Shown here piece by piece: positions 1 to 13,606 of a DNA stretch of 64,000 nt. Position 1 is the first letter of the stretch. Every line of letters starts with the position of its first letter. The DNA is from Monosporascus cannonballus. Taxonomy: Eukaryota; Ascomycota; Sordariomycetes; Xylariales. Both the position numbers and the translations under genes were made by a program. Where the stretch lies: contig QJNS01000075.1 in assembly GCA_004154925.1 (NCBI GenBank), forward strand, positions 186,001 to 250,000, given 5' to 3'. The notes under the pieces are model-generated. The model was not told the DNA's origin and did no database searches. It saw only the letters and a program-made list of their open reading frames with translations.

Positions 1-379
1 GGATAACGTATAATGAAATATAATCGTAAACATAAAAAAATAATTTATTCAATAAAGAAAAATTTTATAAAAAAATTAAAAATAATTAATATAACTCGAA
101 AAAATAATATGTTAATAATAACGACAGATATAGCAGCTTAACGTATTAAACGAAAAAAATATAAGCAAAGTTTAATAAATTCGAATAAAAATTAAAAAGA
201 AAAGTTATTTATAAAAAAGCCGCAAAATAACGAAACCCAAAAAAGTTAAAGAGAATTCCTAAAAAAAACTTTAAACACGATAATAAAAAACGTTAATAAT
301 CTTATTACTTTGAAAATACGAATCAGAACGTACTGGTATATTGCAATAATAGATTACGGAACTTTAGGCGGAAATTATA
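1..379 (+). mobile_element. Ty3/Gypsy element C, 5' part (protease region)
   Basis: The plus strand reads as degraded gag-pol. Around 340-374 it resembles a retroviral-type aspartic protease, with the Asp codon at 352-354 followed by a Gly two codons on. The reading breaks off at 379, where element B begins, and resumes at 14706 with the downstream protease/RT linker. The 5' LTR of C lies to the left of the window. The frame is broken by stops, so it is inactive. Confidence 0.6.
375..379. repeat. Target-site duplication of element B, left copy (TTATA)
   Basis: TTATA immediately precedes the 5' LTR and is repeated at 14701-14705 directly after the 3' LTR. A matched 5-bp duplication is the expected product of a Ty3/Gypsy integrase. 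The surroundings are AT-rich, so chance agreement is less improbable than usual, but both LTR ends fix the positions. Confidence 0.8.
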
Positions 380-798
380 TGTTACAGGAACAGGGGTTCC
401 TGTCTCGAGGAGACCAACCTTTAAGGTCTAGCGCGGACCTGTCACGGCTAAACTCCGGACGGGAGGCTTAGCTCTTAAGGTGATCTGGTTAATCTAGGTA
501 ATCTGGGGACCAGATTATACAGATCTAACAGATCTACGACACACTTACTTAAGGAATTGGGATATATAATAAATCGGTTTCTCATATAAATAGCACTTAC
601 TTAGTTTTCGCTTTTTAACTATTAATTTAAGTTTTTAATCAAAGATAATTACACCGTTTTTTAATTAAGGAAAAAATACTTAAATCTTTTTAACGAATAA
701 ATTATTAAATTATTTTTCGCCTTATTATTATTTACAAATTAAGACTTTTTTCGGATATTGCTTATATCTCCAAATAAATATATAATAGATTCGTTATA
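380..798 (+). repeat. 5' LTR of element B
   Basis: It is 419 bp, the same length as the copy at 14282-14700, and aligns throughout with mostly transition differences. It begins TGTTACAGG. Its end reads TCGTTATA, where the 3' copy reads TCGTTACA, so the terminal CA has become TA. A less degraded GC-richer core (about 400-560) is shared by both copies. Confidence 0.88.
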
Positions 799-1361
799 TT
801 TTAAGATTTTTTTAATTAATAGCCGACGAATAGTTTAAGGTTTAATTGGGCATAAGTTTTCTTAAATTCAGTATAAACGATAATATAGGACGATATTTAA
901 AAGATAAATAATATATCCGATCTCCGTTATTAATTAATAAAAAATCAATAATAAAATTAAACGATTTATTACTTATTAAAAAAGTTTTCCAACTAATAAA
1001 TAATATGGCATCCTTTATTACTAGATTTTAAGAAGGTTTTTTTTCTTTTTAATTCTAGCAGTAACCTTTATCCGTAAGGGAGATAATTAAGGTGTAAAAA
1101 GATAAAATAAGTAAAAAGGAAAAAAAATATCCGGCTGGAAAACAGAAAAAAAAGGTATTAAAACGTTTAATTAAAGAAAGAGAACTTATTATGGAAAAAC
1201 GACTGGACCTTTTGGCCCAAGAAGTTAAAAGCTTAAAGAAGGAGAATATTCGGCTCGCCAAAGAAAGAAAACCGGCTTTTCCATAATTTGGCTTTCCAAA
1301 GGGACGAAGCCAAGGGGCTGGCTACTGACCACCTTCGTTGGACATAAGATAAGTACCAGAA
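799..1361 (+). pseudogene. Element B gag, 5' part with coiled coil (degraded)
   Basis: From about 1130 to 1270 the plus strand reads as a Lys/Glu/Leu-rich heptad stretch typical of the coiled coil near the start of fungal Ty3/Gypsy gag. It then runs, with a stop just before 1350, up to the insertion point of element A at 1361 and continues in the same element at 8345. The minus-strand open frames at 1055-1445 are shadows of this. Confidence 0.5.
1357..1361. repeat. Target-site duplication of element A, left copy (CAGAA)
   Basis: CAGAA directly precedes the left LTR of element A and is repeated at 8340-8344 directly after the right LTR. This fixes the insertion site inside the gag of element B. 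Confidence 0.88.
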
Positions 1362-1770
1362 TGTGACGGCTAGGCGGTTTAACCAACTATTAAACCTTAA
1401 GTCGACGGGTTTATGTTGGCAGGAGTATCGTGGGAATCTGAGCAATGAATATAATAACGTATTACGTCTCGTAATACCAAGGGCGTTTTAGGTAACGAAC
1501 TGTTAATTACAAACGATTGGTATTAATAAATATTATAAGTTAATATTATTTAAATTATAAAAATAACGAATATATATTTTTTTTTTGTTTTTTACTGGCA
1601 ATTATTACCGATTATTCCTAATATAATAATTATAATCGTTTTTAATTATAATTATTTTAAAATAATTATTAATCCGTTAATAATTATTTTTAATTACGTA
1701 ACTTATAAAATAAGTCGTATTATCCTTATTACGACCGTTTCCGTAAGCCTAAATTTATTAAGTCGTAATA
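1362..1770 (-). repeat. LTR of element A (left copy)
   Basis: It is 409 bp, equal in length to the right copy. On the plus strand it starts TGTGACGGC, and it ends TAATA where the other copy ends TGACA. The first 130 bases are well preserved. The second half (from about 1560) is heavily converted to A/T relative to the right copy. Confidence 0.88.
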
Positions 1771-3237
1771 CGATTTCCTTTTTTTTAAAAATTTTGCCCT
1801 TAAGATTTTTTTCTTAATAAGCTTTTTATTTCCTTATTATGGTTTTTCGTATTTCTAAAATTTGTCGTAAATCTCGCCCTTTTACTGTTTATCGTATTAA
1901 CCTAATAAAAGTTTTTAAAAAATTTGGTTTCGAAATTATGCCTTATTTTTAATATTTTTCGAAAAGTTTAAAATATGAAATAATAAAAAATATTTTTCGC
2001 TGTAAGGAATATATGGCCCGTAACCGATTTTACGATAAAACCGGTATCCCGTTATTTTTTTTTTAAAATATCCGCCACGAATATTAACGTTTTAAACGTA
2101 AAAAGATTTTAACAGAAAAACGTTTATTCGAATTATAACGTCATTAATTTAAGATTTAACGTTATTATTAAAAAAAAATAAATAAAATTTTGGCGTAGCT
2201 TATTCGATTATACAAACAAAAATTTTTGGTTCGTTTTAAAGGTATTAAAATAATATAACGTAATTTTTAATCCTTAAACGAATTAAAAAAATAAAAACGA
2301 AAAAAAAAATAGGCCGCCGTTAAGGCCGCCATAACTGCATTAGTATAGGCCGTTATTCCCTTCGATTTATCTGGTTTTAGCTTATCCGATTAGCTTATTA
2401 TAAAGGATTTTTGGAATTTTAACGACCCCGCCGTCGTTAATAAAAATTCTTTAATAAACGTTAGGTATTAATAAGATTTTTGGTAGGTTCCCAGGTGTTC
2501 TTAAAATTTAAATATTTTTTCCATTTAATTAAGTACTAAGTAAGTCCGTTTTATTTCCGTATATCGAAAATTTTTTCCATTTCGTATGCCGTTTCGTTTT
2601 TTATTTTTATATCGTCTTATACCGTTCGTACCTTAATTATTTTTGCTGCTAATTCGAATAAGGAAACGTAAAAAATTAGGTAGAATTTAATTTTTGATAA
2701 AAATTCCAATTAGTAATTATTTTTTAAGATTTTTTTACTGATTTTATATAAACCGATATATTTAAAATCGAGTTTTTTGTTAAGTTTTTTTATTTAAATG
2801 TTTTTGGTGGTGAAATAAATTATTTCCCTTTTTTCAAAGGTTAATTTTTTTAACTTTTTTTCGTTATAATATTTGCTTATTTAATTCCGTACGAATTCTA
2901 GTTCCGTTTTTATTTTTTAATATAACTGTCGTAATTATTCCGTCATAAAGATTACTTTAATATTAATTGGATTATTATTACGTATTTTTTTGTAAATTTT
3001 TAAAATAAAACCGAAATTTACATTAAATAATATTATTTTAATATTTTCGTAATAATTAATATTATAGGCCAATTAAATAATAAGTAATTTTTTAACTTAA
3101 TCGTTTTATTCGTAATTAATATAATATCGTAAATATGTTTTTAATATTTGGTTTAATCGTTCCATTTATCCATTTATTTAGGATTTAAATACGTTAAATA
3201 ATTTGTAATTTAAGCTTATTTATGTTATAAAACCTTA

Positions 3238-3471
3238 TTAAAATTTAGATACGAAAATTAATCCTTTATTTAAAATGATTTTTATTAATAATTCGTATAT
3301 GCTAAAAATGTTTTTAAAAAAGATATACGTTATTTGTTTTACGTTAATATCCTTATGGTAAAGTAAAAAATAAAAAAACTTTATAAATCGATTAACGATA
3401 ACGAAAATATTATTATAATATATTTTTGTCGTTAAGTTTTCGGATAAAGGAAATTTAATAATAAAATCCAT
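3238..3471 (-). pseudogene. Integrase core fragment of element A
   Basis: This is a 77-codon open stretch on the minus strand. The spacing of its Asp-Phe-Ile and Asn-Arg-Phe type residues matches the catalytic core of Ty3/Gypsy integrases. It is a fragment left open by chance between RIP-type stops and is not a functional gene. Confidence 0.6.
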
Positions 3472-6400
3472 AATAATCGAATTTTATAATTTTTTTAAAA
3501 TTAATAATAGTTATAATTTTTTATAAGGCTTATATTATTATGCCTTAGCTTTATTATAAAGGTTATATTATTATCGTACTTTTTGGATTATTGTTTTTAT
3601 TTTAAGGAAAAAATATATACGTTAAAATCGTTTTAAGGTTTTATAAATCTTTAGATATTTATATAATTAATATTCGTATATATTTCGTACTAAGTTTATT
3701 TGATACTCCTTTGGAATTTATACTTTATTTATTTTCTGGTTTTTTGGGAAACCGTCGTTATATTATTAGATTTTCTAATATATATTTAAAAATATTATTT
3801 AAATCGTTATAATTTGTTATAAGCGTAAATATTTTTCTATGGTAATATTAAAAATTATATGGCTAACTTTAACCAATTTTTTTTCGAAATCTGGTCGCCT
3901 GCTTAAGGCGTCCGCTTTACCGTTTTTTATGCTTTTCTTATAAATAATAACGAAGTCGAAATTTGCCAATTTTTCCGCATATCGTAATTGTTATTTTATA
4001 AGTTTTTTAATTATAATAAATCGGGTAAGATTTTGATAATCCATATAAACTTTAATTTAGTACAAATTTCCTTTTAGGAAATACCTAAATTCGCGAAATG
4101 CCATAATAATGGCCATAAATTTTTTATTTGGAATGCCGTAATTAAGTTCGGTTTTTTTTAATTTATATAAAAAAAATATAATAAGGTATAATTTGCCTTA
4201 ATTATTCCGTTATCCGATTATAACGTTTAACGTATAATCCGAAATATCGGTTTCTAGTTCGACAAAACGTATTAAATCGTATATAATTAATATTGGCTTA
4301 CTGGTAATCGTATTTTTGATTTTCTGGAACGTTTTTTTTTTGTTTCTGACGTTTATTTAAATTTTTTTTTTTTGGTAAAGTTAATTAAGGGTATAATTAT
4401 TTTGTTAAAGTTTCGAATTAATTTTCTATAATAATTAGCGAATCCAAAGAATATTTATACTTCCTTAATTATTATTGGCGTTTGTTATTTTATTATTATA
4501 ACGATTTTTTTTAGATTTATCCTAATATATCCTGAGATAATAATATATTTTAAGTATTTTATTTCCTACTTATGGAATTAATTTTTTTTTACGTTAATTA
4601 ACAGCTTGGCGTTTTGTAAAACTTAAAAAACTTGGTAAATATATTTTACGTATATCTTTTCCGTTTCGGAAAAGATAAGAATATCGTCGAGGTAGCATAT
4701 AATAAAAACGTCGAAATATTCCCGTAACATATAATTTACCATTCGTTAAAAGGTTGCCGGTATATTCGTAAATCCTATTAGCATAACTAAGTACTTAAAT
4801 AATCTGTATTTCGTTTTGAAAATTATTTTTTATTCGTATCTTTTTTTAATTTTAATAAGGTTATATTTATTTTTAAAATCGAATATTATAAATTATTTAA
4901 TTCCATAAAAATAATTTTTTATTTTAATAATTAAGGGTAATAATATTCGATTTTTAATAATAATATTGTTTAATTGCCGATAATTAACCATAAATCGCAA
5001 CTTTTTATTTTTTTTTGGTACGAAAAATATTAGGTATCTTATTAGTAACTTTAAAGGTCGAATTTATCCTTTTTATAACCGATTTTCCAGGTATTTTTTA
5101 AAAACGCATAATTCGTTTCCGTTAAGATTATAAATAAGGTAAAACTTCGTCGAAGATCCTTTTTTAAAAATTATCTTATGATTTTATTTACTATGTTCTG
5201 ATAATTTCGTATCAAATTCCTTTTTAAAAAGCTATTCGTATTTAAAATATTATAATAATATATTAATCAGATTTTTTAACTTTTAAGGTTATTATTTTAA
5301 ATTATTATTTAATTACTTTAATTTTGTTTTAATAATAATAACGATATATTATATTTTTTTTAATACCTATTTTCTTTTTTATATTTTATCCTTTTAGGTG
5401 GTAAGGTATTTATCGTATCTTTATGTTTATATTTATCGCCATTTTCGATCAAATATTAAGATTTTATTTTTTTTTATTTATTAATAAAAAATAAAAAGAA
5501 TTTTACCTAGCCAGTTTTTCCGTTAATTAAAATTCCGTATTAATGTATCCATAATAATCCTAAGATTATGTCGTAATTCCTAAGTAAAACAACGTCGAAA
5601 TCAATTATTTGGTATTATCCTTGGATAAAAATTTCGAAATAATTAATTTTGCGTAAAATTTTTCCGTTATCGTAAGCGAAATCCTAATTTTCAGCGTTCG
5701 TCGTTATATAAAATTTTAATTTGTATTTCCATAATAATTTAAGTTCGTTAATTACGTCCGGTACAATATAGTTCCCGTACATAATTCTGCAATTTATTAT
5801 TACGGTGTACCAGTATGTTCCGATTTATATATCCAGGGTAATAAGGTTATTAACGGTTTTTATCGTCGCGTTTAAAGCCTTTTTTAAAAATTTATCTTAA
5901 TTTTTTTGGGTTTCGTTATTTTACGGCTTTTTTATAGGTAACTTTTTTCTTTTAATTTTTGTTCGAATCCGTCGAACCTGGTCTATATTTTTTGGTACAG
6001 CGCGTCGAGCTGCTATATTTATTGTTTTTGCCGGCGTATTATTTTTTCGAACCGTATTAATTATTCCTAATTCTGCTATAATTCCTTTCTTTATTAAGTA
6101 AATTATTTCTTAATATGGCGTATAACTTTTTATTGGGCTTTATTTTTTTCTTATTAAAGATTTTATATAAATTATTAAATTTTTTCTTTTAAGGTTTATT
6201 GTTTATTAGGATTTATAATAAATATTAATTAAAAATAAAAATCCGTAATAGTTTTCTGGTAATATTTTTTTACCGTACGTTAAATTAACTTTTTTTTTAT
6301 TTGGTAATTACGTTATTCGTAATAACAAAAAGGGTTTTTTTGCGGATATTATTTCTTTTTTGGCTAATTTTTTATTATAGCTAATTAAAGAAAATTATTT

Positions 6401-7930
6401 TCAGGGGTTATGGATCGAAAATATCGATATTATTATTCGTTATTTTTGTTATTTTTCGTTTTATTAAGAAAATCGAATCCTTCGTAATATATTCGGGTAA
6501 TTTTATTATAAATATATTATTTTTATTCCTTATAAATAAAGTAATTTTATCGTTTATAATAAATAATATATATTTTACCGTATTAATTAAGGGTTTTAAA
6601 ATAAATTTTTTTTATTTAGCCTTAATGCTTTTTTAATTATCTTTTAAAAATGTTCCGTTTTTCCTTAATTATTTATTAAATTAGGTTTTTGGTTTTTCGT
6701 ATCTTTTATTATATTTTTTGTTACGGAAGGCCTGGCATATATTTAGGTCGAATTATATTAATAAGTTTATTTTCTTTTTTTTGATTCCCTTTGGATTATT
6801 TTTCGGATATAGGTTTCCAGTTATTTTTTCGTAACTTTTTAAGCGAAAGGTATTTATAGGCCTTATGCCCTTTTTTTCCGCAATTATAGCACTTAATTTG
6901 GTTCCAATTTTTTTTATGGGTAATTCCTAATTCCATAAAGCCCGGTTTAATGCCGTAAAAAATATTATTGCGCCGAAAAGTATTAGTATTAATTATATAC
7001 CGAAACTTATTATTATATTTTCCTTTAATATTTTTTATATATTAAGCATATTATCGATTATTAATTTTAATTATTATAACGATATAATTTAATAAATAAT
7101 TAGGTTAATTTAATTTAAAAAGTTTTTTTTATATTTCTTTTTTCAGGCCGTCAAAAAATTTAACTATTAATATTTTTTATCCTTAATTTAACTTAAATAT
7201 TAATTAAATAAATATGCTGCCGTATTTGGATGCCGATTTTTTTTATTATAATTATTAAATTTGTATTTCGGCTTTTATTTTTTCGTTTATTATTCCGAAT
7301 ATTTTTGTTAATACTTATTTAAATTATTCGTAATTATTATAAATTCGTACCATTTTTGGGTTTCGTTTTTCGACTGGCAAAATAACGTATTTTTTTATGG
7401 CCGGCTTAAACCAAATAATTACGTTTCCGGTAAATCGTTTAATTGCAAATTTAATTCGTAAAATAAATATAATAAATTAAATAGGAAAATACCTAAAATA
7501 TATTCGGCATTAAGTTAAAAATAATTATAATTTAATAAAAATTCCATTAAAAAGTTCCGGCTTAAAGGGTTTAAGAACTTTTCCTGGTTCCTTAGTAAAA
7601 TTTAGCTAAATAATTTAATTTAACCGAAAGGGTTTTCCAATTTCGGGAGTTTTTCTTTTTTTTCGAATTTTTTATAGGTAATTTGGAAAAACGTAATAAA
7701 ATTATTTTTATCTTATTTTAATTAAAGAATACGTTTATTTATAGCATCCAGGCGTCGAAAAACTTCCTTTTAAAAAAGGCGAAATTATTCCTTTTCTTTT
7801 TCGGATTCCATTCCGGTATTAAGGTCCTTAAGGACCCGGTAAATAGGCTATTCGGGTTGTTTGCTAGTAAATATGGTATCGGCGATATTGCTCAAAGTTT
7901 AACGGTATTATTAAATAAAAATTTATAACG

Positions 7931-8339
7931 TATAACGGCTAAACGGTTTAACCAATTATTAAACCTTAAGTCGATAAGTTTATATTAATAGGAATATTAT
8001 GGGAATCTAAGTAATAAATATAATAACGTATTACGTTTCGTAATACCAAGGGCGTTTTGGGTAATAAATTATTAATTACAAACGATTGGTATTAATAAGT
8101 ATTGCAAATTGGTATTATTTAAACTATGGAAATAACGAACGTATATATCCTTTTTGTTTTTTACTGGCGATCACCACCGATTACTCCTGGTATGGTGATC
8201 ATAATTATTTTTGATCGTGACTGTTCTGAAGTAATCACTGACCCGTTAATGATCACTTCTAGTCACGTGACTTGCAAGGTGGGTCGTGTTATCCTTGTTG
8301 CGACCGTTTCCGTAGGCCTGAGCTTGTCAGGTCGTGACA
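7931..8339 (-). repeat. LTR of element A (right copy)
   Basis: It is 409 bp and pairs with 1362-1770. From about 8126 to the end it is nearly free of RIP-type change, so the original sequence can be read there. Its first 190 bases are degraded. The contrast with the left copy, degraded in exactly the opposite half, is unusual. Confidence 0.88.
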
Positions 8340-8344
8340 CAGAA

Positions 8345-8599
8345 AGAATTTCGATTTTACCACTGTTCGGCGCAAACCAGATACGGGAAGGAATTGTTCC
8401 ACCCCTTGGTTATTACGGAATGCCAGACGTTAAAGGCTATAAGTTAATTCCCCCTAAGCCTTACGATAGATCAAAAAACCTTAATGGATTTTTGGTTCAG
8501 GCCAGATTTTACCTTAAGTTTTACGAAAGTTCTTTAACGGAAAATTATCAGAAGGTAATAGCCATTTTCCAGTTATTAATTGGACGAATCCGGAAATAG
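8345..8599 (+). pseudogene. Element B gag, part downstream of the element A insertion
   Basis: An open frame running to a stop at 8597-8599 continues the gag reading interrupted at 1361. It has the Pro/Tyr/Phe-rich character of fungal Ty3/Gypsy capsid regions. It is far less mutated than the sequence around it. Reading into it from 8126 is a chance continuation through the LTR of element A, so the open frame that starts there is not a gene. Confidence 0.55.
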
Positions 8600-9106
8600 T
8601 TCGAACTTATTTTAACGGATTATCTTAAAAGGTATCCAAAGAAATCCTTAAACTTTATTAATTATATTTTTGGTAAATACGGTTATTTTAAAGAACGAAT
8701 ACGGGCTTTATTCGGAAATCTTAATAAGAAATAATATATAATTAAATAACTTTATTTTTTTTGCCAAATTAAGTTAACGTCTAAATATATAACCGAATTT
8801 AACCGTTTGGCAATTATTTTAAACCTGCCCGAAAATACGTTATTTTATCCTTATTATAACGGTTTAAAATTTTAAATTAAGGACGAAATATACATAAAAC
8901 CCAAAATAAAATCCTTTATAAAATATACCGACAAAGTTATTATTGCCAACCGTCGTATTTTTAATCGGTACCTCGAAAAGAAAAGAACCGGCAAACGAAG
9001 TAACGATAAAAGCTTTAGCAGCCGAACTAAGAAAAATAAGGGCAAGCCTTAAAAGGAAGCGAGTTCCGTTTCGAAAAAGCCTAAGAAAAATAAGTCCAAA
9101 GTAAAA

Positions 9107-9148
9107 TGTTTTAACTATGGCAAAAAGGGACATTTCAAAAGCGAATAC
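9107..9148 (+). pseudogene. Degraded CCHC zinc knuckle of element B gag
   Basis: The spacing of a retroviral-type knuckle (C-x2-C-x4-H-x4-C) is kept, but the second and fourth ligands are Tyr codons (9116-9118 and 9146-9148) instead of Cys. Cys-to-Tyr is a single G-to-A change, as RIP would produce. The element therefore lacks a working knuckle. Confidence 0.65.
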
Positions 9149-10739
9149 CGCTTTTCCGCCAAAAGGAATTCCAAAAAAGGAAGAATTCCTTAACCCCAGA
9201 AGAAAATCAAAATAACCGAATAAAAAACCGACAGTAAGACAGAAAAAAAGGAAAAAGAAATTAATTCGATTTCCTTCCAGCTAGAATTTATTATTATTAT
9301 AATTATTTAAATTCCGAACAATATCTTAAAGTACGAAAATTATCCAGTTTGCCAGGATTTTAAGGTTAAAGTTTATAAGTATTACCCAGGACAAATAACT
9401 TCTAGGATAATTATAAAATTAAGATATCTTTATTATCTTAACATATAAAGATATAAAATATATAATATAAACGGTTAATTTCGACCAAATATTAGTAATT
9501 ATAGATAATTATTTTTAGGGCTTTATAAGTTCCTAAAATATATTATTTATTAAAAAATACTATCGATAAACCTTTATAACCTGTTATATTTTACCATTTA
9601 TTATTAAAATAATTATTTCGTTTATTTTAAAGCCAAGGAAAATAATAACTTTTGGCCTAAATAAGATAAAAAAATATTTACCGAATTTGATAATAAGTAC
9701 AGATATATAGAAATTTCCCGATAGCCAAAATATCTTAAGTTTTGTTATTTATATCTTAACTTAAAACGGAGTCGGAAAGCTATATCGCAAGGATATTTAT
9801 GTTACGTCCCGATACTTTATATTTAATACGAGCTCCTAGATATGGGAATACCTTTTTTGGAAATATACCTTTCCGACTTTATAACTTAAAAGATATAAGA
9901 CCAAAAGATGGGCCAAAAAAAAACAGTTACTTTTGGATGCCAGTTAGGTAAGAAAAGGTGGTATAAATATATGGACGACCACTGTACCAAATACGCAGCC
10001 AAAAAAGCCCGAGAATGAAAACGCCTTTTTGCAAGTAAACCGTATTAGTTAAAAAACGATAAAGGCTTTCGAAAATAAGGTATCGAAAAGCCTTAACATA
10101 TAAAACCTTATATAAGGTAATAAAAGAATTACGTAATTAAATAAAGATTCCTTTTCGATATAAGGGTAAAACGTTTAAAGCCATAATCGACTTAGGAACC
10201 GAAAGAAATTTTATCTTTTTTGTAATAATAAAAAAATATTAGATTCCTTAGAAATATAAGTTAAGGTCTTATAAATTATGAACGGTAAACGGAAGTTTGT
10301 TTATATACGAAAACGGACGAATCCTTTAGGAAACTGAAAAACTTCTCGTATAGATTTAAGGATACCAAAAATGGATTTCGCTAAATATTGCCGATATCTC
10401 CGGATACGATATTATTTTGGGAATGTTATGGCTTAGATTTAGCAATCCATATATTAATTAAAAGCATTAAATATTTTTATGGGAAAATAAGTTACCCGAA
10501 GAAAATAACTAAGAAATCTGTTATATTATTAAGGAAATCCAGATTATAAATTAACCCTTTATAGTATTACCTAAGTATCGACGGTTTAAGAAATTATTTA
10601 AAAACAGAAAAAATTACGAGTTATCACCTTATAGTTAATGGGATTATAAAATACCTATTAAGGAAGGATATTATCCTAAATTTTATAAGATTTACTATAT
10701 AAACTTTAATAAGTTAAAAACCTTATAGAAAAGTATTTA

Positions 10740-11230
10740 ATTCGACTTAAAAAAAGGATATATTTAATTTTTTGATTCCCCAGCTGAATACCCCGTCCTT
10801 ATGGTACTAAAAACCAAAGATAAAAAGCAAAAAATTAACGAAAACGGAGACTTGGTTTTTAGAAAAGTAATCGACTACAGATAATTAAATGATATTACGA
10901 TTAAAAACGGATATCTTTTAATTTTTATAAATACGTTAAAGGAAAACATTAATAAAGTAAAATGGTTTATTGTATTTGACTTCCGAAACGGTTATTACCG
11001 TATCAAAATAGTTAAAGAAAAAAAATAAAAAACGGTATTCAGAATGATATATGGACTTTACGAATACAAAGTGATACCTATAGGACTTATTAATGCTCCC
11101 GCCAGTTTTTAACGCCTAATAATAATTACGTTTAAGAAATTTCTGGAAAAATTTATATTCGTTTACCTCGACGATATCCTCATTTATTCCGAAACCCTGG
11201 AGGAATATAAAAAGTAAGTTGCCCAAATGC
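10740..11230 (+). pseudogene. Reverse transcriptase region of element B (degraded)
   Basis: The plus strand carries the RT fingers-palm order, with the catalytic tyrosine-leucine-aspartate-aspartate block at about 11164-11175. Upstream is the conserved Asp-Phe-Arg-Asn-Gly-Tyr palm segment near 10980. Several TAA/TAG codons break the frame. Confidence 0.75.
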
Positions 11231-13318
11231 TTTAAATATTAAATAAGGTAAATATTCGAATTAACTTAGCCAAAAGTATATAACATATATAAAAGTTAAA
11301 TTTTTTAGGATATATTTTTACCTCCGGCTAAATTTAGATTTAACGCTTTAAGATAAAAGCAATTAAGAATTGGTTTATCTTTAATAAGGCGACCGTTATA
11401 GATATCCGGCAAATTTTAGGATTTACAGATTACGTACGCGGCTTAATTAAGAGATACGGAGATATAGTTAAATTATTAACGAAACTTATTACCAAAAAGT
11501 ACATAGAAAAAGAATTCGAACTTTTAGAAGAAATAAAGGAAGTATTTCAAATTTTGAAAAATGCGATTACTAGCGGACCTATAATAAAATTACTTAACGT
11601 TAACAAAAAAAACGCCTGAAAACGGATATTTTAAAGTATGTACTAGGTACCGTCCTAGAACAGCTGGAGGATAACGGCAAATGGTACTTAGTGGCATATT
11701 ATTTAAAAATATTCCGAAATATAGAACTTAAATACCCGATTTATAATAAAGAACTGTTGGCGATCATTAACGCCTTTAAGGAATAGGAACCTTTTTTTAA
11801 CGGAACAAAAAAACCTTTTAATATTTACTTTAATTATAAAAACCTTACCCAATTTATAAATGTATAGGAATTAAATAAAAGATATAAAATTTAAATAATT
11901 TTCTTATCGAAATTCAACTTTAAGATACTTTATATTAAGGAAAAAGAAAATATCCAGGCAGATATATTTAGTCGTAGAGGAAATTACGATTCTAGGGTCC
12001 CCAGAAGAAATATGCAGATGTTACAGTATAACAAAGATGGTACCGTATAGCTATATAAGATAGTCAAAAAACCGATTACCGCATTCTTAATACGGTTTCG
12101 GAATTCTTACGATACGGAAGAATTTAAGGAAATTTAATAGCTAAAAGGATAATTAAAGGACTAGCTGTTATATTACGGTAAAATCTATGTTCCAAAGAAT
12201 TAATAAAAATAATTCGTAAAGGAATTCTACAAAAACCTATTATATGGATATTAAGGGATTTTTAAAACCACCTGACGGCTCTAAAAAAAATATGATTTCC
12301 CTGAGCTACGCCGTATGGTCAAAATAATTATTAAAAATTACAATATTTACAACAAAATTAAAGCAGTACGTTATAAGCCTTACGGATTATTGTAATCCAC
12401 CGACATTCCTAATAAAGCATGGAACGCCATAACTTAGGACTTTATCATTAGCTTATTTTTATTTAAAGATCCGGTTACGGAAGTTAAATACGACGAAATA
12501 TGGATAATTATTAATAGATTTACTAAATATGGGTACTTTTTACCTTTTAAAAAAAACGCGACGGCAGAATAATTGGCTTATACCTTTATCAAAAATTACT
12601 TCGATAAATATGATATACTAGAGAAAATCGTTTTTAACAAAGATATCCTTTTTATTTCAAAATTTGGTACCAGTTTTTTTAAGTAAATAAGTATTAAGTT
12701 CAAATTTTTAATGGCCTATTATCCCTAAACGGATAGGTAAACCGAAAAATTAAACCAAATCCTAGAACAATATTTTCGAAGTTACGTTAATTATTAATAA
12801 AATAATTAGGTAAAGTTTTTACCATTAGCATAAATCGTTTATAATATATTTATTAACGAGGACATAAACGTATTTCCTTATATAGCTATATACGGACATA
12901 ATATAAAAACGAAACGACCTAAATAATTATTTAATAAAGCGCCAAGGATTGCTATGATTGCCCTAAAAGCAAAAACGTTAATAACAAAAATTAAGATATT
13001 TTAAGCCTATTTCCAAAATAAATTACGATTTTTGCAATAATAAATAATCTAGTACTATAATAAAAAAAGAATTAAAAATTAATTTTAGTAAAAGGAAATA
13101 AGGTTAATTTATTATACCAAAAACAAAACGCAATTTCAAATATCTTATAAATCAAAATAAAAAAACTTAATAATAAGTTTAACTTTAAAAAACTTAATCC
13201 GTTTAAAGTTAATAAAATTATTTCTAAAATTAATTACCGATTATCGCTACCCAAAAACATAAAGATACATCCCGTTTTCCATATTTCCCTGCTTAAACCA
13301 GCACCTAAGAACGCCCCG

Positions 13319-13606
13319 TTGGAAACGGACCTGGAATTCGGAAAAGATTTTGACGAATACAAGGTCGAAAAAATACTGGATTCCAGAATGGTTAAAAATA
13401 AAGTTCAGTACTTGGTCAAATGGAAAAATTACCCACCCGAAAAAAACACATGGGAACCATTTAACTACTTAACGAATGCGATAAACTTAATTAAGACGTT
13501 CTACCGCCAGAATCCTAACCGACCGTTTTTAACGCGGCCAAGGTCGCAGGTAATAACGGTTCCCCGTTTAAATCTAACCCTACGGCGTTCTAATCGAAAA
13601 AAATAA
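13319..13606 (+). pseudogene. Chromodomain at the C-terminus of element B integrase
   Basis: This is a 95-codon open tail ending in a basic stretch. The core (about residues 12-60) has the chromodomain pattern: a Tyr-x-Val-Glu-Lys-Ile start, the central Val-Lys-Trp block, and the Trp-Glu-Pro that closes the fold. In chromoviruses this domain targets integration to heterochromatin. It is a fragment of a broken pol, not an independent gene. Like 8345-8599 it is strikingly less RIP-mutated than its neighbours. Confidence 0.8.

Larger units (their letters stand above)
1362..8339 (-). mobile_element. Ty3/Gypsy LTR retrotransposon A, nested in element B
   Basis: The 409-bp LTRs at 1362-1770 and 7931-8339 bound a 6978-bp element flanked by CAGAA on both sides. 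Coding is on the minus strand. Gag, including a knuckle-like patch, lies at about 6880-7900, the reverse transcriptase catalytic block at about 4681-4700 and the integrase core at about 3238-3471, where the open frame keeps recognisable integrase residues. Stops and AT enrichment are pervasive, so it is dead. It must be younger than element B because it interrupts it. Confidence 0.88.

Noticed and set aside
8126..8599. Independent 157-aa gene
   Set aside because: It begins inside the LTR of element A and ends in the gag of element B, so it is a chance fusion of two transposon parts.
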